A DNA stretch of 64,000 nucleotides from Gemmatimonadaceae bacterium (GCA_016742275.1 JACVCD010000001.1:310001-374000), one strand, 5' to 3'; shown: positions 37,940-47,581, numbered from the stretch's first letter. Numbers and translations are program-made. The notes: generated by a model from the letters alone, not told the origin.

Positions 37940-38967
37940 GTGATCAGGCGTTGCAGATCAGTGAGGCGCAGGAATCGGATGCATTCGCATGGAATGCATT
38001 CGTGGAAGCGCATGAGCATGGCAGCACATTTCATCGCTGGGAGTGGCGGGATGTGTATGCCGGTGTTTACGGTCATGCCTGCCCCTATCTGATCGCGCGC
38101 CGCGGCGGCGCCATAGTTGGCGTGCTGCCGCTGGTGCGGGTCAAATCACTGGTATTCGGGCACTATCTCGTGTCGCTGCCGTACGTGAGTTACGGTGGTC
38201 CATTGTCGGACGCCGAAGGTGAGGCCGCATTGACGGACGCCGCGGCAAATCTGGCCCACGGTGCAAAGCTGGTAGAACTGCGATCGCGTATTGCCATCAG
38301 CACCACACTCACGCCGGTGAATCGGAAGATCACCGTGCTGCTGGATTTGGTCCCGGGCGACTACGACGCCACCTTCAAGCGCTTCGATAGCAAACTCCGA
38401 AGCCAGGTTCGGCGCGGTGAAAAAGAAGGCATTGTGGTGAAGTTTGGACGTGAGCACGCTGCCGCGTATCACCAAGTGTTCGTAGAACACATGCGAGATC
38501 TTGGTTCGCCCGCGCACGGCCTCAGGTTCTTCGAGCGACTTGCAGATTCCCTGGGTGATAGAGCTTGGATCGGTGTGGCCTATCTTGGCGATACGCCCGT
38601 TGCTGCTGGTTTTGCCATCGAGAACGGTCGTGAAGTCGAGATCTCATGGGCTTCAGCACTGAGACGCTACCAGAAGATTTCGCCGAACATGGCACTATAC
38701 GGTGCTTTTATTCGACGTGCGTGTGAGCGCGGATTTGATGTGTTCAACTTCGGTCGCTGCACCGAAGGGTCTGGCACACACAAGTTCAAGAAACAATGGG
38801 GCAGCCAAGATGAACCACTGCAGTGGTATTTTGGTGCTGCAACAGGTCTGTTGGATATCCCGACATCCGAATCGCCAGGATACCGCTCTGCCGTCCGGGT
38901 ATGGCAGGCGTTGCCGTTAGCGATAGCGAGAGTCCTCGGTTCGCATCTGATTGCCGGCATCCCATGA
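37936..38967 (+). CDS. FemAB-family protein, XrtA/PEP-CTERM-associated
   Basis: The 343-residue product starts at ATG 37936, which overlaps the deacetylase stop. The sequence follows the exosortase-associated FemAB type: TFHRWEWRDVYAGVYGH, AIVGVLPLVRVKSLVFGHYLVSLPYVSYGG split across the first GNAT half, KLRSQVRRGEKEGIVVKFG, and FDVFNFGRCTEGSGTHKFKKQWG near the C-terminus. A likely role is aminoacyl or acyl transfer to an amino-sugar freed by the adjacent deacetylase. The next deacetylase overlaps its stop in the same way. Confidence 0.92.
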   Translation: MSDQALQISEAQESDAFAWNAFVEAHEHGSTFHRWEWRDVYAGVYGHACPYLIARRGGAIVGVLPLVRVKSLVFGHYLVSLPYVSYGGPLSDAEGEAALTDAAANLAHGAKLVELRSRIAISTTLTPVNRKITVLLDLVPGDYDATFKRFDSKLRSQVRRGEKEGIVVKFGREHAAAYHQVFVEHMRDLGSPAHGLRFFERLADSLGDRAWIGVAYLGDTPVAAGFAIENGREVEISWASALRRYQKISPNMALYGAFIRRACERGFDVFNFGRCTEGSGTHKFKKQWGSQDEPLQWYFGAATGLLDIPTSESPGYRSAVRVWQALPLAIARVLGSHLIAGIP

Positions 38968-39845
38968 GCGCGCTTCGGTCATCTATTCGGTCGGCAATCA
39001 CCTCGGCTGCGTTGCACCTTCCTTCGCGGGTGAAGACGGGAGATTGCTTGGTGCTTTCCTATCACAACATTGTTCCGGATGATTCGCCAATAGGCGGAGA
39101 TGTGTCGCTACACCTTAGACTTTCCTCGTTTAGGCGACAGCTAGAAATAGTGTCAGGTTGCATGCCGATTGTGCCTGTCTCGACACTCTTTGACGATGGT
39201 CAGCCGGAAAGGCCTTGTGCGGCAATCACCTTTGACGACGCGTACCATGGTGCGGTCACCCTCGGCCTGCATGCATGTGCCGAAGCCGGTGCTCCTGCGA
39301 CAGTATTCATTTCACCAGCTCTTTTGGGCCAAGTTCCGCACTGGGATGTTCGTGCAGGACTTGGGAGTTGGACAGCATTAGATCGAAAGGCATTTTTGGA
39401 AGACGATCGCGGGATCGCGAGTCCGAGCTTACCTGGCACCGTTCCGCAAGGTGCGTTAATGCGGATTGCCAACTTTGAGGAGCTAAGGCTCATTGCAGTC
39501 AAGGAAAATGTTAGCTTCGGCAATCATACATTTCACCACGCGAACTTACAGGCTCTCGACCTTGCCGAGGCGGTTGCGGAGGTTCGGTCCACGCAAGAAT
39601 GGTTGGACATGAACTTCTCGGAAGCTTCAGTTCCTTTTCTTGCGTATCCTTATGGGTTGGCGCCCGATTTCGCTGAGGCGCTAGCTGCTAGCACGCGAAT
39701 TCGTGGTGCATTCCGAGTCGAGGGTGGCTGGCTCAATAGGAAACGCCTTGTGGCGCGGGCCTCACTTCCTCGCTGGAACGTGCCTTCGTCAATCAATGAA
39801 GACTCTTTCCGATTGCGCCTAAACGGCTACCTATGCCAACGGTAG
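38964..39845 (+). CDS. Polysaccharide deacetylase (NodB family)
   Basis: The product is 293 residues from ATG 38964, overlapping the FemAB stop. CE4 motifs are CAAITFDDAYHGAV and FGNHTFHHANLQAL, plus a YHNIVPDD start typical of the IcaB/PgaB-like branch. There is no clear signal peptide. It is the third deacetylase in the window. Base composition begins to fall here relative to the genes upstream, and the GT4 gene that follows starts inside its last codons (13-base overlap). Confidence 0.88.
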   Translation: MSALRSSIRSAITSAALHLPSRVKTGDCLVLSYHNIVPDDSPIGGDVSLHLRLSSFRRQLEIVSGCMPIVPVSTLFDDGQPERPCAAITFDDAYHGAVTLGLHACAEAGAPATVFISPALLGQVPHWDVRAGLGSWTALDRKAFLEDDRGIASPSLPGTVPQGALMRIANFEELRLIAVKENVSFGNHTFHHANLQALDLAEAVAEVRSTQEWLDMNFSEASVPFLAYPYGLAPDFAEALAASTRIRGAFRVEGGWLNRKRLVARASLPRWNVPSSINEDSFRLRLNGYLCQR

Positions 39846-41005
39846 TGCGATCACCTCTCAACTCATCGCTCTTGATGGTGGCCAACTTCCCCCCTGATGT
39901 TGGCTATGCATGGTGGTTAATGGAGGCGTTCTGGATTTCGATCGCGGAAGCGGAAAGAGAGAATTACGACTCAATTCTCGCATACCCATCGAAAGGGATT
40001 GTACCTACGGCAGTCTTGTCTTCGCCACTCACAATCGCCTATGTCGACTTCACATCAACCCATCCAAGGGCAGTCCTTCATCAGATTGGTTTTATTAGAG
40101 CAAACAATGTAAGAGTCCTGTATCTCACAGACCAGCCCGCCATCTCTCTGAAATACTTGGCATACAAGTTGGCGGGTGTGAGGAGAATCATTGTTCATGA
40201 CCACGCCCCAGGAGATCGATCGGTTCCGCCTTGGGCAAAAGGGTTGCTCAAGGCAATAGTGGCGCGACTACCGTTGGTGTCGGCCGATGCGCTATTTGGC
40301 ACATCGGCCTTTACCACGAAGCGCCATCAGTTGGTCTATCGCTATCCGGCCCGTCGCTTGTACACAGTCGCCAACGGAATCCCAGCGGCCCCCATAGCGA
40401 ATCCGACTGACACCTATTCAGCATTTCGCATTCCTCGCGATCGACTAGTCGTTGTCTCTGCTTCTAGGGCTCACAGAGTCAAACGAATCGACGCGATCCT
40501 TTATGCTATCGCGGAGCTCATTCACACCGCACGGCGAACGGATCTGCACTTTCTCCATTTGGGCGATGGCCCAGAACTCGAGTCGCTTCTTCAACTAGCG
40601 GAGACTCTCTCGATTTCGGAGTATGTCACCTTCGCGGGCCGAGTGAACGAACCATCCCAGTATTTTCCAAGTTGCTCGGTTGGACTTCATCTCTCGTCTG
40701 CTGAGGTTGGCTACAGCCTATCTACGCTTGAAATGATGCGAGGTAGGCTCCCCATGATCGTCGCGGATGATCGCTCGGTGTGCGGTGCAACGATCGACGG
40801 GGAGACCGGGTTTTTGGTACCCGCTAGCGATCCTGTGTCTGTATCCAAAGCAATCGCCACTCTTCTGGACTCTGAGGAACTCCGGCGCAGTATGGGGTTG
40901 GCGGGATATCGACTACAGCAGTCGACATTCACGATCTCCTCGACTCTGTGTTCCCTCACTCGAGCTGTCCACCAAGTGATTTCTTCTCAACCAGTAGCAC
41001 GATGA
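39833..41005 (+). CDS. Glycosyltransferase family 4
   Basis: The 390-residue GT-B enzyme has a first half starting LLMVANFPPDVGYAWWLMEAFW with IIVHDHAPGDRSVPP. The GT4 donor half has LVVVSASRAHRVKRIDAIL, FLHLGDGPELESLLQLAETL, and SSAEVGYSLSTLEMMRGRLPMIV carrying the conserved glutamates. The gene is visibly richer in A+T than the housekeeping genes. It is coupled on both sides by overlaps, so it belongs to the 37061-41943 operon. Confidence 0.88.
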   Translation: MPTVVRSPLNSSLLMVANFPPDVGYAWWLMEAFWISIAEAERENYDSILAYPSKGIVPTAVLSSPLTIAYVDFTSTHPRAVLHQIGFIRANNVRVLYLTDQPAISLKYLAYKLAGVRRIIVHDHAPGDRSVPPWAKGLLKAIVARLPLVSADALFGTSAFTTKRHQLVYRYPARRLYTVANGIPAAPIANPTDTYSAFRIPRDRLVVVSASRAHRVKRIDAILYAIAELIHTARRTDLHFLHLGDGPELESLLQLAETLSISEYVTFAGRVNEPSQYFPSCSVGLHLSSAEVGYSLSTLEMMRGRLPMIVADDRSVCGATIDGETGFLVPASDPVSVSKAIATLLDSEELRRSMGLAGYRLQQSTFTISSTLCSLTRAVHQVISSQPVAR

Positions 41006-41943
41006 CTGTTCAACAGAAGCCAAGCGACCGGCCCGTATGTGTAATTGCAGCCTACTTCGGCCCGTTGCCAATCTGGTTTCCGGCCTTTCTGCTCTCATGC
41101 CAGTACAACTCCGAAATTTCGTTTCTATTAGTCACGGATCAACAATACGAAGGCCTCCCTCCGAACGTTCGAGTTCACGGTACGACGTTAGCCGAGTTAG
41201 CAGCTAAGGCGAGTTCAATACTGTCGACTAGTATCAGCTTTGATCGTCCTTACAAGTTGTGCGACCTAAGGCCGCTCTTTGGGGTGCTATTCCGTGAGCA
41301 CCTTCATGGCTATGCCTACTGGGGGCATGCAGATATTGATGTCATTTGGGGCGACATTATGTCATTCGTTGGCGAGGAGGTTCGATCCGGCGCTGATGTT
41401 ATCTCGGCCAGGAAGAATCACACCTGCGGACACTTCACTCTGTATAGAAATCGCGAAGAGCTAAACACGTTGTTCACTCTGGACGCGCGATACCCGCAGC
41501 TGTTGTCGCACTCCTCCCCCGCCTACTACGACGAAGTAGGTATGACAGCTCTACTGAGACAACATTCCCCCCAGCTCGGCCTGTCCCTCGCATGGGGAAA
41601 ATGGCGTTTCAACACTCCTGGTCAAGGAGACACGATTCTCGGTCGGTCGTATGTGTGGCCGCGTGTGAACGGATGGCGTTGGCACTCTGGAACACTTTCC
41701 CATCGCACGTTCCTTGGACACCAACAAGACGTCATGTATTTGCACTTCATGACATGGAAAACCTCGCTCCGGCGATGTGATCTGTCGACTTTGGCGGAGA
41801 CACCCGAGTTTTGGATTTCATTTAACTCCATCAACACACAACCGGCGTCTCTCGTGCACAGCTTTGATGGCCATTCGCTCATTGATGGCTATCGAATTGC
41901 GCGTCAGAACACAGGAATTCTGCTGCGAGGCATTCTTAGGTAA
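41002..41943 (+). CDS. DUF6625 glycosyltransferase-like protein
   Basis: The product is 313 residues from ATG 41002 (ATGA overlap with the GT4 stop). It matches the DUF6625 pattern: NSEISFLLVTDQQYEG, FDRPYKLCDLRPLFGVLFREHL, then YAYWGHADIDVIWGDIMSF, whose DID resembles the metal-binding DxD of GT-A enzymes, followed by DVISARKNHTCGHFTLYRNREE. No biochemical role is known for the family. Context and the DxD suggest sugar transfer. Confidence 0.82.
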   Translation: MTVQQKPSDRPVCVIAAYFGPLPIWFPAFLLSCQYNSEISFLLVTDQQYEGLPPNVRVHGTTLAELAAKASSILSTSISFDRPYKLCDLRPLFGVLFREHLHGYAYWGHADIDVIWGDIMSFVGEEVRSGADVISARKNHTCGHFTLYRNREELNTLFTLDARYPQLLSHSSPAYYDEVGMTALLRQHSPQLGLSLAWGKWRFNTPGQGDTILGRSYVWPRVNGWRWHSGTLSHRTFLGHQQDVMYLHFMTWKTSLRRCDLSTLAETPEFWISFNSINTQPASLVHSFDGHSLIDGYRIARQNTGILLRGILR

Positions 41944-42066
41944 ACGGCTTTCGAGAGCCTCCGCGCGCTGTCACAACCGGTCCGCAGCGATTCCGGCGCA
42001 CCACTCTCCACTTCGTAGCGTGAGAGTGTACAACACGACAAACATCGCAACTTGGTCACACGAGAA

Positions 42067-43878
42067 ATGAGTAACCCGAGCCTGATGGAAACCTACTCGC
42101 TGCTCTACGGAATGCTTGATGGACACGAGCGCCGGAGAGCATTCCTCGTTGGGGCCATAATGCTAGTAGTTTCTGCGAGCGAGGTCGCAGGTGTAGCAGC
42201 AGTTCTCCCTTTTTTGTCGGCGCTAGCAAACCCCGCCGCTTTCTCTCAAAACAAAGTAGTCATTGCGCTTGGCCTTGATCGATTCTCCAGTCATCCGTCG
42301 TTTATGCTCTGGCTCGGCACGGCCTTTTTGGCCGTCCTGATCCTTTCGCTGATCTTGCGAGGCATCGGCGCTTGGGCTTTGCTGAGATTTGCAAGCAATC
42401 GAAACGTTAGCTGGAGTAGCCGCCTTCTTGAGCGCCACCTGCACCAAACCTACCCATGGTATATTCAGCAAAATTCTTCAGAACTGACTGCCTCGGTAAT
42501 ATCAGAAGTGGACGCTGCTGTTACTGAAGGATTGATGCCCTCATTGCAGGTGATTTCTCAAGCACTGGTTTCTGCATTCATCGTCACGACTTTGATTCTC
42601 GCCAACCCGGTGTTGGCGTTCGCAGTAGCCGCCACCATGGGCTTTGCATTTTGGCTGGTTTCTGCGGGCTTTCGCAACAGGCTGCTTCTGCTAGGCAAGG
42701 ATCGCATCGAAACCTACAACGAGCGATTGCGGATGGCTCAAGATTCGTTCGTTTCCTTTAAGGAGATTCGATTAGCAGGACTTGAATCAATGACGGTCGC
42801 TAGGTTCTTGGTACCTTCAGAGCGTAGAGCACAACTTCAAGTGCAAGCGGGAATGTTGGGTCAGATTCCGGCGCTCGCAATGCAAGCACTGCTATTCGGT
42901 GGATTGCTCGGCCTGACTCTCTTCTTGCTTGCAACAGAGGGTTCGATTTCATCTGCTCTCCCAATTATCGGATTATACGCTTTTGCGGCATATCGTTTGA
43001 TGCCTGCATTGCAGCGGCTTTTTGATGAATTGGCTAAGCTGCGGGCTGCACACCATGCTATAGCTAGGGTTTCGGAGAGCCTCCGCTCAACAACGATAGA
43101 CCCTGACGACAATAGAGCGTTGGCAGCATCGACCTTCGAACATGCACTTGACCTGCGCTCGGTCACTCTCGTCTATCCCGGCAAGGTAAATCCCGCCGTC
43201 CTGGACATAAGCTTGCAGATACCTGCGGGGAGCTTTGTCGGAATCGTCGGCGCCACGGGCTCGGGGAAGTCAACGCTAATGGACATAATCCTTGGTCTAC
43301 TTCCACCAACGCGAGGAGAGATTCTAGTCGATGGGCGCCCTCTCGACTCACTCGCGAAGTGCCGCGCGTGGCAGCGAAACATTGGCTACGTTCCTCAGCA
43401 AATCTTCCTGTCCGATGAGTCGATCGCTGCAAATATATCGTTTGATTCGACGGGCAATTCGGTAGATACGGAAAAGCTCGAACGCGCAGCTTCACTCTCC
43501 TGCGCGAACGAGTTCATCGAGGCCTTACCGGAACGTTACGAAACTGGCGTTGGCGATCGTGGAATTCGCCTATCCGGAGGACAGCGCCAGAGGATTGGAA
43601 TCGCAAGAGCACTCTATCATGACCCCCATGTGCTAGTGCTAGACGAAGCGACCAGCGCATTGGACAACGTCACTGAAGGTGCCGTTATGAGCTCAATCCG
43701 CCACGCGCGTGCCAATAGGACAGTTATCCTTATTGCGCATCGCCTTTCGACCGTGCGCTCGTGTGACGTCATCTTTGTAATGGAGGGTGGTCGCCTGGTG
43801 GCGTCTGGAAGCTACGATGATCTGGCGACTTCCTGCGGCGCATTTCAATTGCTCTTGCGGGGCGGTCAAGAACGTTAG
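42067..43878 (+). CDS. PglK-type ABC lipid-linked oligosaccharide flippase
   Basis: The product is 603 residues from ATG 42067; a TTG at 42052 is the alternative. It is a half-size ABC exporter with six membrane helices (for example LVGAIMLVVSASEVAGVAAVLPFL) and one nucleotide-binding domain: Walker A GATGSGKST, Q-loop YVPQQIFLSD, signature RLSGGQRQRIGIARAL, Walker B VLVLDEATSAL, and the H-loop in IAHRLSTV. The N-terminal pattern is that of PglK, which flips lipid-linked oligosaccharide. No Wzx-type flippase is present in the window, so this is the best candidate for moving the repeat unit. Confidence 0.88.
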   Translation: MSNPSLMETYSLLYGMLDGHERRRAFLVGAIMLVVSASEVAGVAAVLPFLSALANPAAFSQNKVVIALGLDRFSSHPSFMLWLGTAFLAVLILSLILRGIGAWALLRFASNRNVSWSSRLLERHLHQTYPWYIQQNSSELTASVISEVDAAVTEGLMPSLQVISQALVSAFIVTTLILANPVLAFAVAATMGFAFWLVSAGFRNRLLLLGKDRIETYNERLRMAQDSFVSFKEIRLAGLESMTVARFLVPSERRAQLQVQAGMLGQIPALAMQALLFGGLLGLTLFLLATEGSISSALPIIGLYAFAAYRLMPALQRLFDELAKLRAAHHAIARVSESLRSTTIDPDDNRALAASTFEHALDLRSVTLVYPGKVNPAVLDISLQIPAGSFVGIVGATGSGKSTLMDIILGLLPPTRGEILVDGRPLDSLAKCRAWQRNIGYVPQQIFLSDESIAANISFDSTGNSVDTEKLERAASLSCANEFIEALPERYETGVGDRGIRLSGGQRQRIGIARALYHDPHVLVLDEATSALDNVTEGAVMSSIRHARANRTVILIAHRLSTVRSCDVIFVMEGGRLVASGSYDDLATSCGAFQLLLRGGQER

Positions 43879-43973
43879 ACGCTTTCTCTCAGAGCCTCCC
43901 GCCCCTCAATCTGATCACGAGTAGGCGAAATGCGATTCTCTCGCACTCGGTATACAAGGCATCCCACTGCTTC

Positions 43974-45245
43974 ATGAAAGATCCGACTAGCAAGACAGAA
44001 GTTCTTGTAGTTGCGTCAAGCTATCCGTCTGTGAGCCAGCCCTGGATTGAGTCCCACCTTAGGCAGCTCGATCAAGCGGGTATTGATTTCCGCATCTTGA
44101 GCTTCTCGTCCCCGCCGATTGATGACTCGCAGCCTTCACTCTCTAGGTTCCTTAACAAGGCGACTTTTCTGTCGTGGGAGACGATAGACGTCGTGCGATC
44201 CGCAATCATGGGGGTCGTCCGCAATCCCCTGCCCGCAATACCGGCCTTTATAGCTGCTCTTCGGACCTCACAAGGAATCGCGATGGGTGTGAAATCTCGA
44301 CTTCGCATCGCGCTCTTCACCTTGCACCTACGGAACTCGATTGGTCCGGTTCCGAACGCTCGCGTATTGCACGTTCATTTTGACCAAGATGCTGCCCTTT
44401 TGATTCCCTGGGCACTCGCCGGGTCTGTGCCACTCATCTCTACCTATCACGGCCTGAACCCGTACGGTGTTAGTAGGAATGACCTAGGATATCGCGAGGT
44501 CGCCTATCGTCATTCAGCCGCAATTCTTGCCAATACGGGATTTGCCGGTGATCAAGCAACGCAACTTGGCTGTCCTGAAAGAAAAGTCCGGATCATTCCT
44601 CAACCGATTCACCTAGAAGACTTTCCTTTCAGACCACTTCCTCCGCCTGAGCCAGGCCAGCCTCTACGCATTCTCACTGTTGGTCGCCTGCAGCGCGACA
44701 AGGGACAAGCATATGCCGTACTTGCAGCGGCGAGAATGCACCAAGCGAGAATTCCGTTTGTATGGACGTTCGTGGGAACCGGTCCTGATCGAGATCGATT
44801 GTTGCATCTCGTATCAAGATTTGGGCTTGGAGACACAATCTCATTTGTCGACCGCATGACCCAGAGCGATCTAAAAGATGAGTACCATCGATCGCATGTT
44901 CTCGTGCTTCCCAGCGTATCCAACAAGCACGGCCACTTGATTGAGACTCAAGGTGTAGTCCTTCAAGAGGCGCAAGCGAGCGGTTGCCTAGTCGTATCAA
45001 CAAGGGTTGGAGGGATTCCGGACTGCGTCTCTGATGATATCGATGGCATTCTTGTCGCAGAGCGCGATTCGTCTGCTATCTTTTCCGCACTAAGACGTCT
45101 CTATTCGTCCACCGACAATTGGGAGCGGATCCGCCAGAATGGTAGGACTAGAGTGATCGAGCAGTTCGATGCCACAATTGTTGGCGATAAGATTCGTCGA
45201 CTTTACCAGTTACTCGTTGGCAGCCCTCAATCGAGGAGCGCTTAA
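43974..45245 (+). CDS. Glycosyltransferase family 4
   Basis: The 423-residue GT-B enzyme resembles the WcaL/AmsK group: VLVVASSYPSVSQPWIESHLRQL at the N-terminus, STYHGLNPYGVSRND, and a donor half with RILTVGRLQRDKGQAYAVLAA and LPSVSNKHGHLIETQGVVLQEAQASGCLVV split over the sugar-nucleotide site with the E-x7-E glutamates. A 95-base gap separates it from the flippase. Composition is AT-rich relative to the chromosome average, as for its neighbours. Confidence 0.9.
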   Translation: MKDPTSKTEVLVVASSYPSVSQPWIESHLRQLDQAGIDFRILSFSSPPIDDSQPSLSRFLNKATFLSWETIDVVRSAIMGVVRNPLPAIPAFIAALRTSQGIAMGVKSRLRIALFTLHLRNSIGPVPNARVLHVHFDQDAALLIPWALAGSVPLISTYHGLNPYGVSRNDLGYREVAYRHSAAILANTGFAGDQATQLGCPERKVRIIPQPIHLEDFPFRPLPPPEPGQPLRILTVGRLQRDKGQAYAVLAAARMHQARIPFVWTFVGTGPDRDRLLHLVSRFGLGDTISFVDRMTQSDLKDEYHRSHVLVLPSVSNKHGHLIETQGVVLQEAQASGCLVVSTRVGGIPDCVSDDIDGILVAERDSSAIFSALRRLYSSTDNWERIRQNGRTRVIEQFDATIVGDKIRRLYQLLVGSPQSRSA

Positions 45246-45297
45246 GCTCAATGAGGTATACTACTCGTAGATTCGTATTCGAGTCACCGAAGGTTTC

Positions 45298-46119
45298 ATG
45301 ATCGCAGAAGATCGTTCCAAGCATGCTATCATAGTCCTGTGTCATCGGTTGCCCGATCAGGTAAGAGCCTTGCAAGAATCGCTCAGCGGACCACGAATAC
45401 TGACCTTTCTGCATGTGGACGCACGAGTTAACTACAACAAATTTGTCGCGCAATCCAGTGTACTTGTGCAGAAGCGAGAGGAATGTCAATGGGGAAGCCT
45501 CGGGACTGTTCTAGCAACACTCAACGCATTTCGCCAGATCGTTCAGTCAGATCAAATAAAGACCGTAAGCCTCATTTCAGGCCAGGACATATCTCTGCGT
45601 TCTTCACAAGACCTTGCACTAGCTCTCGACGAGTGCAAGGTGCCGTGGATGGATTTCGATTGGACAGAAGATCGTCGAAGATATCGATATAGGTATCACC
45701 ACATCATGGTCGAGGGTAAAATTGCGCGCCTCCTCTCGCGTATTCGGATTGGGTTTCGGATCAACGATAGAAACCCGAGGACGCTACCTGCGGGACTCTC
45801 GTTTAAATGCGGATCCGCGTGGTGGACTCTTCCAATCGAAATTGTTAGGAACATCCTTCAATATTGCGATTCCCATCCCGAGGTTCTGTCTTTCTTTCGT
45901 TCAACGTCCATTCCCGATGAGATGTTCTTTCAAATCATCGTGTCGGCAGTATACGATGGACCTATCTCATCTTCCCGCCGCTATATCGACTGGTCTAGGG
46001 GCGGTGCGCATCCTGCGGTCTTAGACTATACAGACATTCAGCGAGCCCGCAGTTCGTCAGCGATCTTCGCGAGAAAGGTAGACATCGCAATAACCCCTGA
46101 CATTTTCTTACAGCGCTAA
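45298..46119 (+). CDS. GT14-type (core-2/I-branching-like) glycosyltransferase
   Basis: The 273-residue product matches the Branch/GT14 fold: KHAIIVLCHRLPDQVRALQ, FLHVDARVNYNKF, CQWGSLGTVLATLNAF, SLISGQDISLRSSQDL, and GSAWWTLPIEIVRNIL with IPDEMFFQ. Eukaryotic members add beta-1,6-GlcNAc or xylose; bacterial ones occur in surface-glycan loci with undefined donors. Enzymes of this family do not need a DxD motif, and none is seen. It is separated from the previous GT4 by 52 bases. Confidence 0.85.
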   Translation: MIAEDRSKHAIIVLCHRLPDQVRALQESLSGPRILTFLHVDARVNYNKFVAQSSVLVQKREECQWGSLGTVLATLNAFRQIVQSDQIKTVSLISGQDISLRSSQDLALALDECKVPWMDFDWTEDRRRYRYRYHHIMVEGKIARLLSRIRIGFRINDRNPRTLPAGLSFKCGSAWWTLPIEIVRNILQYCDSHPEVLSFFRSTSIPDEMFFQIIVSAVYDGPISSSRRYIDWSRGGAHPAVLDYTDIQRARSSSAIFARKVDIAITPDIFLQR

Positions 46120-46396
46120 TAGTTGGGACTTCCGCTTGCCATAGAACTCTTCTGATATTTGCACCAAACGGTAATCGAGACTGATCTCATCGCCGCATCT
46201 TCTTCTCGCTGGCGATGGTGACGCAAAGCGAACAAGGGCCCGCAATTGCAAAGCTGCGTTGCGCAATAGTCCTATTTGGGATCGGCCAGAACGGCTAAGT
46301 CAAATGACCTGAGTCGTATGGACTGGAACCGGTTACTGTGGCAATTTCCGACAGAATCCTTTGCTCAGCGAAACCTAGAATTCAACCCGACTACCG
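46120..46396 (+). promoter_or_regulatory. 277-base leader of the FkbM methyltransferase gene, structured
   Basis: No gene is supported here. A hairpin CATCGCC...GGCGATG (about 46187-46217) is directly followed by GTGACGCAAAGC (46218-46229). GACGCAAAGC also occurs in cyclic-di-GMP class-I riboswitches after a hairpin, but the GCAAACC strand and GAAA loop of that aptamer are missing. The function is unknown; a degenerate or different RNA element is possible. Confidence 0.3.
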
Positions 46397-47200
46397 ATGA
46401 TCAAGCGACTCTATAGGTTGCCTGAGAGACTAAGAATCCTTCTGCTTGATTTGAGGCTATTTATTCGCACCTTCGGCTGGACACAAGGAATTCCGGCAAA
46501 GGTTAAAGCCATGGTATGTGAGCGCTTCCTCCCTCGGGGAGAAACATACTTGCTACGATGGGACCGCTCATCACATTTTGTCTCATTGCGCGCAGGCACC
46601 TCGGACCTGCGTGTTTTTAAGCAGCTCCGATTGCGCAACGAACTTGCAGGGCTCCTTTCCCAAGATTCCGCGAGGTTCGTCCTTGACGGAGGAGCCAATA
46701 TCGGACTATCGACACTCTTGTTCGCCGAGAGATACAACGCGGCAAGGATCCTTTGTGTCGAGCCCGACCCGGAAAACGTTCGAATGCTTCGTAAGAACGT
46801 GATGCACCTCGGTAGCAGGGTTCGGATTGTTGAGGGAGCGATCTGGAATCGCTCGACAAATTTGGAGATTGAGAATCCAGGTGATGAGTCTTGGGCATTT
46901 CGTGTCAAGGAATCTCCATCTGGCAGCATTGTTGCGTATGGAATCACGGACCTTGTTTCGGCGGCTGATGACTCAACAGGGTTCGATCTGGTCAAGCTAG
47001 ATATTGAAGGGTCAGAGAGGTCTGTATTCCTTGGCAATCTTGACTGGTTGGAGTCCGTCTCGCTTCTCGGGATTGAGCTTCACGACTGGCTGATTCCTGG
47101 CTGTCGCGATTCCGTTGCACGAGTGTTGACGCCGGCGGTGTGGCAAGAGATCCAAAGCGGTGAATACACTGTGTTCACTAGAACTACCATCACTTCCTAA
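46397..47200 (+). CDS. FkbM-family methyltransferase
   Basis: The 267-residue product has a SAM-binding Rossmann domain typical of FkbM: FVLDGGANIGLSTLLFAERY (motif I), ILCVEPDPENVRMLRKNV (motif II acidic residue), VEGAIWNRSTNLEI and FDLVKLDIEGSERSVF. The family O-methylates sugars or glycolipids, so it probably caps or decorates the repeat unit. It stands alone between two non-coding gaps of 277 and 381 bases, unlike the tightly packed genes before it. Confidence 0.9.
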   Translation: MIKRLYRLPERLRILLLDLRLFIRTFGWTQGIPAKVKAMVCERFLPRGETYLLRWDRSSHFVSLRAGTSDLRVFKQLRLRNELAGLLSQDSARFVLDGGANIGLSTLLFAERYNAARILCVEPDPENVRMLRKNVMHLGSRVRIVEGAIWNRSTNLEIENPGDESWAFRVKESPSGSIVAYGITDLVSAADDSTGFDLVKLDIEGSERSVFLGNLDWLESVSLLGIELHDWLIPGCRDSVARVLTPAVWQEIQSGEYTVFTRTTITS

Positions 47201-47581
47201 GAGGCGCTTCGCAGTCCTTGGAGTTAGGGCAGCGTACGAGGCATGCATTGGGGTGAGGTTTTCCCAGTTTCGCCTTTGGCACAGATTGTACGGTATGGCC
47301 TGACGAAGTCAGGAGAAATCTTACCACTTGCGACACCTGACCGGCTGACACTGTCACTTTCGAATGACTTCTCAATTGCCAGTCAGCTAAACGATTCAGC
47401 GTCCGCATTCCTTCGGTTCTCGCTCTATTGGCGATAGCAGAACCGAAGGATCACAAAATGCTAGAAATCGCCATTTCGCTACTTAGATTTGAGCGGTTAT
47501 TTGTCACCGAAGAACATGGATGGCTTCTTAGTCTGAGACCTTCTGACTTGGGAAGTCTCGAACACATAAGCCGAGGAGCTT
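47201..47581. other. 381-base non-coding gap with a long hairpin
   Basis: There is no convincing gene; short open frames (for example 47243-47437) show no motif or ribosome-binding site. It contains a perfect 12-bp inverted repeat, 47409-47420 with 47439-47450 and an 18-base loop, not followed by a T-run. The start of the next gene, GTG 47582, has GAGGAG just upstream. Confidence 0.5.

Noticed and set aside
46121-46137. Possible sigma-54 promoter GGGACTTCCGCTTGCC after the GT14 gene
   Set aside because: The GG-N10-GC spacing fits but most of the -24 box does not match.
47276-47284. TTGGCACAG, a perfect -24 box half
   Set aside because: The bases at the required -12 position are AC, not GC, so it cannot be a sigma-54 promoter.
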